NCBI GenBank assembly: GCA_946061495.1
Contig: CAMGSV010000071.1
Coordinates: forward strand, 1-11,000
Length of the DNA: 11,000 nt
Direction: 5' to 3'
Source: an uncultured Spirochaetales bacterium
Lineage (GTDB): Bacteria > Spirochaetota > Spirochaetia > Treponematales > Treponemataceae
How positions within the stretch are numbered: position 1 is the stretch's first letter; each line of letters begins with the position of its first letter. Made by a program: the position numbers and the translations under genes. The notes beneath the pieces were generated by a model, which was given only the letters and a program-made list of their open reading frames with translations, was not told the DNA's origin and made no database searches. Shown piece by piece: positions 6,624 through 11,000 of the stretch.

Positions 6624-7046
6624 TCACGCTCCTCCCAATTCCTTTCTAATACTATCCAGGACTGCATTTACAAATTTATATGAATCCTCAGATCCAAATT
6701 CCTTGGAAATGTCTACTGCCTCGTTGATGATGATGGATGGATGCAAGTCCTTTTGATACAGAAGCGGATACACACTGATCCGCAAAATTGCCAAGTCAAC
6801 CTTGTTTATCCTCTTGAAATCCCAAGAGTCAAGGTGACGCTTAATAACCTCGTCTATTTCGGCCACATGCTCTATGGTGCCAGCCACCAAGAGACGAGCA
6901 AAGGCCTCACTCTCATTCTGAACCTCAGTCTGAGCGGAGGAGCCCCTCGTCCAAGGAAACTCCATCATGGAGGCCACATCACCGTTGCCCATATCCCAGG
7001 AAAACAATGCCTGGAAGGCAAGAATTCTTCCTTTTCTTCGTGCCAC
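6624..7046 (-). CDS. nusB: Transcription antitermination factor NusB
   Basis: NusB (140 residues, normal length) binds boxA RNA with NusE (ribosomal protein S10) and helps RNA polymerase read through rRNA operons. Family features: the basic N-terminus ARRKGRILAFQALFSWD, the central WDFKRINKVDLAILRISVYPL, and the closing PSIIINEAVDISKEFG and SYKFVNAVLDSIRKEL, matching the family's 'R.D.AILR.' and 'INEAVE.AK.F....FVN.VL'. The start is GTG with AGGAAG just upstream; that AGGA overlaps the TAG of the preceding SurA-like gene, leaving a 6-nt gap. It is the middle gene of a tightly packed minus-strand operon: SurA-like protein, nusB, TPR lipoprotein. Confidence 0.95.
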   Translation of the reverse strand: MARRKGRILAFQALFSWDMGNGDVASMMEFPWTRGSSAQTEVQNESEAFARLLVAGTIEHVAEIDEVIKRHLDSWDFKRINKVDLAILRISVYPLLYQKDLHPSIIINEAVDISKEFGSEDSYKFVNAVLDSIRKELGGA

Positions 7047-7052
7047 GTCTTC

Positions 7053-8135
7053 CTACCAGTTTTCCAGCAATGTATCCAAGGCGGCACCTGACTTTACCAT
7101 CTGGAAATTGGCGGAAGTACGCAGCTCTTGAGTCAACTCCTGAGCCGCCTGGGCCATGAACTGGTTCTGCTGCTGCACCGTCAGATTCTGGCGGATGTAC
7201 TCGTACACCGTCACCGTTGAGTCAGGCTGAATCACATCACTAATCTCCAGCATCTTGGCATCGTACTTTCCACGCACAATATAGAACTGAAAATCAGTGT
7301 CGGTGGGGGTAATCTCCGACACATAGTCCACATTCTTTGTGAACAGCTCCATCAGACTTTGATAGGTGATTCCCATCTGCTGGGCTGCCTGCGTACTCTT
7401 GCTGACATACATGTCACCAGCCTGATAGGTTCCGTCTGCCTTCTGGGCTGCCTTGATCTTCTCAGGACTCGTCTTCTTGCTCTTGAGCTCCTCGTAGATT
7501 GAGGTGATTTTCTTCTGGGCTGCCTTCTCGTCCTTTCCCTTGGGAACCAGCACCAAGAAAAGCTTGAGGATATCGTTCTGGACAAAGGAAGACTTGTTCA
7601 TGTCGTAGAAAGCCCTGATGTCGGCATCGGTGGGGGTGACGGCTCTCAGTTCCCCCTGCTTCTTCGACATGATGTACTGGCTCACCAGCAGCTGGCTCTT
7701 CATGTAGTTCTTGTACTCACTGAGCGTCATTCCCACCTGAGCCTTAATATAATCATCCAAAGACATTCCTGTCTGCTGCTTGATAATCTGAGCCAGTTGT
7801 GCCTCCGTAAGCTGCTGCCCAATCTGCTGGGCCATATTGCCAAGGAAGTATTCGTTCACCTGGGAGTCAGTTATACTGATTCCAGCCTTCTGGGCCGCCT
7901 GCACCACCAACAGCTCATCTATCATGGCATCAAGGATTTCCTTCTTCTGCTCAACGGTGAAAGAAGTCATCCCTGTCTGCAACTTGTATGACTCCACCCG
8001 ATTCTTCAGTTGCTTGAGGGTAATTGACTCGGACTTGTTTAGCTTGACGTTGGCCAGGGGCTGCAAGTCAGCCTGGGCAAAGGCCAGGACACTGGCAAAG
8101 AGAATCAATACGCTACCAAGAGCAAATCGTTTCAT
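7053..8135 (-). CDS. Secreted SurA/PpiC-like chaperone, parvulin domain degenerate
   Basis: A 360-residue exported protein. The ATG at 8135 follows GAGGAG by 6 nt and opens MKRFALGSVLILFASVLAFA, a signal peptide likely cut after AFA or AQA (20-22). The frame is open to 8225, but those 30 extra residues would bury the signal. Residues about 35-160 fit the SurA N-terminal helical domain (EQKKEILDAMIDELLVVQAA is characteristic, followed by QVNEYF). Residues about 185-290 align with a PpiC/parvulin isomerase domain, but the usual 'HIL' strand reads KLFLVLVP and the 'GGDLG' region reads YQAGDMYV, so the canonical active-site histidine is absent. A holdase-type chaperone for outer-membrane proteins is more likely than an active isomerase. 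Treponema pallidum has a related basic membrane protein beside nusB (recalled). It heads the operon with nusB; a 122-nt gap separates it from alaS. Confidence 0.85.
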   Translation of the reverse strand: MKRFALGSVLILFASVLAFAQADLQPLANVKLNKSESITLKQLKNRVESYKLQTGMTSFTVEQKKEILDAMIDELLVVQAAQKAGISITDSQVNEYFLGNMAQQIGQQLTEAQLAQIIKQQTGMSLDDYIKAQVGMTLSEYKNYMKSQLLVSQYIMSKKQGELRAVTPTDADIRAFYDMNKSSFVQNDILKLFLVLVPKGKDEKAAQKKITSIYEELKSKKTSPEKIKAAQKADGTYQAGDMYVSKSTQAAQQMGITYQSLMELFTKNVDYVSEITPTDTDFQFYIVRGKYDAKMLEISDVIQPDSTVTVYEYIRQNLTVQQQNQFMAQAAQELTQELRTSANFQMVKSGAALDTLLENW

Positions 8136-8257
8136 TCCAAACTCCTCTATGGGCCAATCAAAACTTAAGAATATCTTAAAAATTCCAATCGACACCGTGT
8201 ATTCTACAGTACAAACAGCAGACACAGGGCAATGTTACATGGCCCAGGTCCACTTTT
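8136..8257 (-). promoter_or_regulatory. Gap between alaS and the SurA-like gene, possible weak promoter
   Basis: This 122-nt gap holds the GAGGAG ribosome binding site of the SurA-like gene. On the minus strand it holds TAGAAT (complement of ATTCTA near 8200), a 5/6 match to a -10 box with no convincing -35 at the right spacing. No intrinsic terminator was seen after alaS. The downstream operon may therefore be read both from alaS and from a weak internal promoter. Confidence 0.25.
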
Positions 8258-10042
8258 TCAGGAAATGACCGCCCGGATTCTGCGGACACCGGCAGAGGAG
8301 GACTGCTCCTTCTGAATCTTGAAGGTGCCGATGAGGCCAGTATGCTCCACGTGGGGACCACCGCACACCTCCTTGGAAAAGTCACCGATGGTATACACCT
8401 TCACCCGATCCTCATACTTCTCGCCAAACAAGGCGGTGGCACCGGAATTCTTGGCCTCCTCCAGATCCATAATCTCCATGGATACTGGCAGGTCACGCTG
8501 AATCTGCTGGTTCACCATGTCCTCAACTCGCTGCACCTCTTCCTTTGTCATGGGAGCGGGATGGGAGAAGTCAAACCGCATTCTGTCGGCGGTGATGTTG
8601 GAGCCCTTCTGGGCCACATGGTCCCCCAGCACCACCTTCAGCGCCTTGTGCAGCAGATGGGTGGCGGTGTGGTACTTGGTGGTGATTTCAGACTGCTCAG
8701 CCAAACCACCCTTGAAGGCGCCGGCACTCTGGGTGCGGGAAAGCTCCTGATGCTTTTTCTCCGCCTCTTGGAATCCAGCCTTGTCCACGGTAAAGCCATT
8801 TTCTGCCGCCAGTTCCTCTGTCAGTTCAATGGGGAAGCCGAAGGTGTCGTAGAGGCGGAAGGCAACCCGTCCGGGAATCTCCTTCTTGGGATTCTTCATC
8901 AGGTTGGGCAAAAGCTTCTCGAATTCAGCCTCGCCCTTCCGCAAGGTCTCCCCGAACTTCTTCTCCTCGGCGGCCAGCTCTCCCAGTATCTTTTCGGCAT
9001 TGTCGGCCAGCTCTGGATAGGGCCCCTTGAAATTGTCGATTACCAGCTGGGCCAGGCCGGGCAGGAAGGCCTCCTGGATTCCCAGCTTCTTGCCGTGGCG
9101 GACCATGCGGCGGATCAGGCGGCGAAGCACGTAGCCCGCCCCCACATTGGAGGGAACAACACCCTTGGGATCTCCCAGAATGAACACGGAGGCACGGAGG
9201 TGGTCCGCAATGACACGGACGCTGCGATCGGACTCCTCGGCGGTGCCGTAGCGGTAGCCGGACAGCTGCTCCACCCCCTGGATGGTGGGCTGGAAAATCT
9301 CTGTCTGGTAGACGCTGGTTTTGCCCGCCAACACCGTGGTGGTACGCTCCAGCCCCATTCCAGTGTCAACATTTTGCTTGGGCAGCTTCACCAGGGTGTT
9401 CTCGTCGATGCGGTTGTACTCCATGAACACGTTGTTCCAGATTTCCATCCAGTTGTCGCTGTCAGTGCCCTTGTTTGAGCCGGGACCGGGCATTCCCTCC
9501 CCCACCCAATAGAAGATTTCGGTGTCGGGACCACAGGGGCCGGTGGGACCTGCAGCCCACCAGTTGTCGCTGGCAGGAAGGTAGGCGATGCGGTCTTCCG
9601 GCATGCCCACCTCCTTCCAGTAGGATGCGGACTCGTCGTCCCGGGGGGCGTTATCGTCACCGGCGAAAACCGTGACGGAAAGGAGCTGAGGATCCAGTGC
9701 CAGCCAATCCTTGGAGGTGAGGAACTCATAGCTGAAGGCAATTGATTCCTTCTTGAAGTAATCCCCCAGGGACCAGTTTCCCAGCATCTCGAAGCAGGTG
9801 AGGTGGCTGGCATCTCCAACCTCGTCAATATCTCCAGTGCGGACACACTTTTGGTAGTCCACCAAACGGGTACCGGCAGGATGAGTCTCTCCCATGAGAT
9901 AGGGCACCAAAGGATGCATTCCTGCGGTGGTAAAAAGAACAGAAGGATCGTTTTCCGGAATCAATGACTTACCGGAAATCTCAACATGATTTTTCGTCTT
10001 GAAGAACTCGATATATTTTGTGCGTAATTCGTTAGCAGTCAT
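8258..10042 (-). CDS. alaS: Alanyl-tRNA synthetase, short form without the C-terminal C-Ala domain
   Basis: AlaRS charges tRNA-Ala and hydrolyses mischarged Ser/Gly-tRNA-Ala. Class II catalytic core: ELRTKYIEFF start, SLIPENDPSVLFTTAGMHPL (motif 1 region, 26-45), FEMLGNWSLGDYFKKE (84-99, motif 2), AGPTGPCGPDTE (164-175), and VDTGMGLER (225-233, motif 3). The tRNA-binding middle includes GAGYVLRRLIRRMVRHGKK (301-319). The editing domain has its zinc pair HTATH (His458, His462) and CGGPH (Cys560, His564). The protein ends right after the editing domain at SSSAGVRRIRAVIS. The usual bacterial enzyme is about 875 residues and carries a C-Ala domain, which is missing here. Short AlaRS is known in spirochaetes (recalled), so this is probably not a truncation. 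Pro replaces the usual Thr in CGGTH. There is no ribosome binding site, and a strong promoter abuts the ATG. Confidence 0.96.
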   Translation of the reverse strand: MTANELRTKYIEFFKTKNHVEISGKSLIPENDPSVLFTTAGMHPLVPYLMGETHPAGTRLVDYQKCVRTGDIDEVGDASHLTCFEMLGNWSLGDYFKKESIAFSYEFLTSKDWLALDPQLLSVTVFAGDDNAPRDDESASYWKEVGMPEDRIAYLPASDNWWAAGPTGPCGPDTEIFYWVGEGMPGPGSNKGTDSDNWMEIWNNVFMEYNRIDENTLVKLPKQNVDTGMGLERTTTVLAGKTSVYQTEIFQPTIQGVEQLSGYRYGTAEESDRSVRVIADHLRASVFILGDPKGVVPSNVGAGYVLRRLIRRMVRHGKKLGIQEAFLPGLAQLVIDNFKGPYPELADNAEKILGELAAEEKKFGETLRKGEAEFEKLLPNLMKNPKKEIPGRVAFRLYDTFGFPIELTEELAAENGFTVDKAGFQEAEKKHQELSRTQSAGAFKGGLAEQSEITTKYHTATHLLHKALKVVLGDHVAQKGSNITADRMRFDFSHPAPMTKEEVQRVEDMVNQQIQRDLPVSMEIMDLEEAKNSGATALFGEKYEDRVKVYTIGDFSKEVCGGPHVEHTGLIGTFKIQKEQSSSAGVRRIRAVIS

Positions 10043-10079
10043 AATGCTCTATAATAATTTTGAAAAGATTCTGTGTCAA
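10043..10079 (-). promoter_or_regulatory. Strong sigma-70-type promoter of alaS, predicting a leaderless mRNA
   Basis: Read on the minus strand: TTGACA (10079-10074, perfect -35), a 17-nt spacer, and TATTAT (10056-10051, 5/6 match to the -10). Only 8 nt (AGAGCATT) separate the -10 from the alaS ATG, so transcription should begin within about 1-3 nt of the start codon. No Shine-Dalgarno is present, which fits leaderless translation. Confidence 0.75.
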
Positions 10080-10180
10080 GACAAGGGATAACAGAGAGAT
10101 AAATTGAAAAAAATCTCCCGAAAACGAACATTCATACAACGGTGTCCACAACAACAACCTAACAAACACCCCAGCAACGA

Positions 10181-10194
10181 GGGATGAGCATCCC
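10181..10194. promoter_or_regulatory. Perfect inverted repeat upstream of the lipid kinase promoter
   Basis: GGGATG-AG-CATCCC is a perfect 6-bp inverted repeat with a 2-bp centre, 6 nt upstream of the -35 candidate of the lipid kinase gene and about 100 nt upstream of the alaS promoter. The location suits an operator or activator site. As RNA it could form only a 5-bp stem with a GAGC loop and has no T run, so a terminator is unlikely. The bound protein is unknown. Confidence 0.35.
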
Positions 10195-10200
10195 ATACCC

Positions 10201-10235
10201 TTTACTATTATCTCCAATATGCTATACTGTATTCT
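10201..10235 (+). promoter_or_regulatory. Promoter of the lipid kinase gene, predicting a leaderless mRNA
   Basis: TTTACT (10201-10206, 4/6 match to -35), a 16-nt spacer, and TATACT (10223-10228, 5/6 match to -10). The ATG begins 7 nt after the -10 (GTATTCT between), where the first transcribed base would be expected. No purine-rich ribosome binding site is present. This mirrors the arrangement at the divergent alaS promoter. Confidence 0.6.
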
Positions 10236-11000
10236 ATGGAAATCATCGCAAACCCCCACAGCGGAAAGAGCGCGGGCATGGACACGGTGCAGCAGGTGAA
10301 GGCCTACCTTGACAGCCGAAACATTCCCTACACCCTCCATCTCACCCAAGAGCAGGGCCACGGCCAGTACCTTGCCCGGGAACTGTGCCGGCAGGGAGCG
10401 GAGGTCATCGTGGCCATCGGTGGTGACGGCACCTTCCACGAGGCCCTCAACGGCATGGACTTTACCCGTAGCCGACTGGGCTTCATCCCCGCAGGCAGAG
10501 GAAACGACTACGCCAGCGGTACCGGCATCAGCTGCAGTCCGCTGGAGGCCCTGGCCCCCATTATAGCAGGAATTCCTGCTGACACGGACTATATCCAGGT
10601 GGGGGCAGCCCGTTGCCTGAACATAGGTGGCACTGGTCTAGATGTGGTGGTGCTGGAGCATACTGCCCACAAGCAGAATTCCATCTCCTACGCCACTTCC
10701 CTGGTGCACTGCCTCCTGAAATTTAACCCCTACCCCGTCCAGGTGGAACTGGAGGGTCAGACTATAGACTATACCTGCATTATGGCGGCAGTCTGCAACG
10801 GAACCCAGTTCGGGGGCGGTATGCGGCTGTGTCCTCCCGCCAGCAACAACGATGGCCTCTTGGACCTGATAGTCATCTGCAAGCCCAAAGGTATTCCCAC
10901 CATTGCCATCATGCCGGGCTTTGTGAAGGGTAAACACATGGGCAAGTCCTATGTCACCCATCTCCGCTGCACCAGCGTCAAAATCAAAACCCCCGCCCCC
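10236..11000 (+). CDS. YegS/DgkB-family lipid kinase, cut by the window end
   Basis: The frame is open from this ATG to the right edge (255 codons, no stop seen). Family members (diacylglycerol kinase, YegS, BmrU, and sphingosine kinase-like) phosphorylate lipid hydroxyls with ATP at the membrane. Motifs: MEIIANPHSGKSAG, the usual first strand and nucleotide loop; VIVAIGGDGTFHEALNG with the GGDGT signature at 62-66; GFIPAGRGNDYASG with the 'P.G..ND.A' motif at 85-93; CLNIGGTGLD (127-136), the start of the beta-sandwich domain; and NGTQFGGGMRLCPPASNNDG (188-207), with the conserved 'GGG....P.A...DG.LD'. The typical protein is about 300 residues, so some 40-60 are missing. The start fits the family N-terminus although no Shine-Dalgarno precedes it. 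It could be DgkB-type, recycling diacylglycerol to phosphatidate; the exact substrate cannot be told. Confidence 0.9.
   Translation, partial: MEIIANPHSGKSAGMDTVQQVKAYLDSRNIPYTLHLTQEQGHGQYLARELCRQGAEVIVAIGGDGTFHEALNGMDFTRSRLGFIPAGRGNDYASGTGISCSPLEALAPIIAGIPADTDYIQVGAARCLNIGGTGLDVVVLEHTAHKQNSISYATSLVHCLLKFNPYPVQVELEGQTIDYTCIMAAVCNGTQFGGGMRLCPPASNNDGLLDLIVICKPKGIPTIAIMPGFVKGKHMGKSYVTHLRCTSVKIKTPAP

Noticed and set aside
8136..8225. Longer start for the SurA-like protein
   Set aside because: It would place 30 residues before a clear signal peptide; GAGGAG precedes the ATG at 8135.
8342..9478. Long + strand open frame (378 codons) opposite alaS
   Set aside because: It is a shadow of the alaS codon bias, with a Leu/Gly/His-rich product of no family character; alaS itself is unmistakable.
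1..11000. tRNA, rRNA, CRISPR array or tandem repeat
   Set aside because: None was recognised by eye on either strand; all sizeable stretches are explained by genes, and no gene-free gap exceeds 300 bases.

Overview
The window looks like chromosome of a GC-rich, host-associated spirochaete, most likely a Treponema. The reasons are the short 594-residue alanyl-tRNA synthetase with the spirochaete-type N-terminus, the run of a SurA/PpiC-like secreted protein, NusB and a TPR lipoprotein beside alaS, and a 'CSNGMIG...EAGK' XRE regulator. This assignment rests on recalled family features and was not searched. Most genes are GC-rich with C/G-ending codons; two short stretches stand out as AT-rich.

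Layout from left to right: the possible last codons of a + strand gene (1-28); an AT-rich minus-strand gene for an exported protein of unknown function (40-1233); a minus-strand CBM9-like protein (1323-2099); a divergent control region (about 2100-2311); the + strand nagA-nagB operon (2312-4319) closed by a strong bidirectional terminator (4330-4364); a minus-strand XRE-type regulator interrupted by an in-frame TGA (4397-4669); the end of an IS3-family (IS150-type) insertion sequence (about 4728-4821); then a minus-strand block read from high to low coordinates: alaS (10042-8258), a SurA/PpiC-like secreted protein (8135-7053), nusB (7046-6624) and a TPR lipoprotein (6623-4866). A divergent YegS/DgkB-type lipid kinase starts at 10236 and runs off the right edge.

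NagA and NagB turn GlcNAc-6-phosphate into fructose-6-phosphate, acetate and ammonium, feeding amino sugars from host glycans or recycled cell wall into glycolysis. No transporter or GlcNAc kinase lies in the window. The SurA-like protein, NusB and TPR lipoprotein are tightly packed (6-nt and 0-nt gaps) and probably co-transcribed, linking envelope proteins with a transcription antitermination factor.

No clearly new multi-gene system is visible. The observations most worth checking are: (1) alaS and the divergent lipid kinase both have a promoter-like -10 box 7-8 nt before their ATG and no Shine-Dalgarno, which predicts leaderless mRNAs in a genome whose other genes here have ribosome binding sites; (2) a regulator that would be intact but for one TGA; (3) the IS remnant just upstream of it; (4) the compositionally foreign exported protein at the left end.
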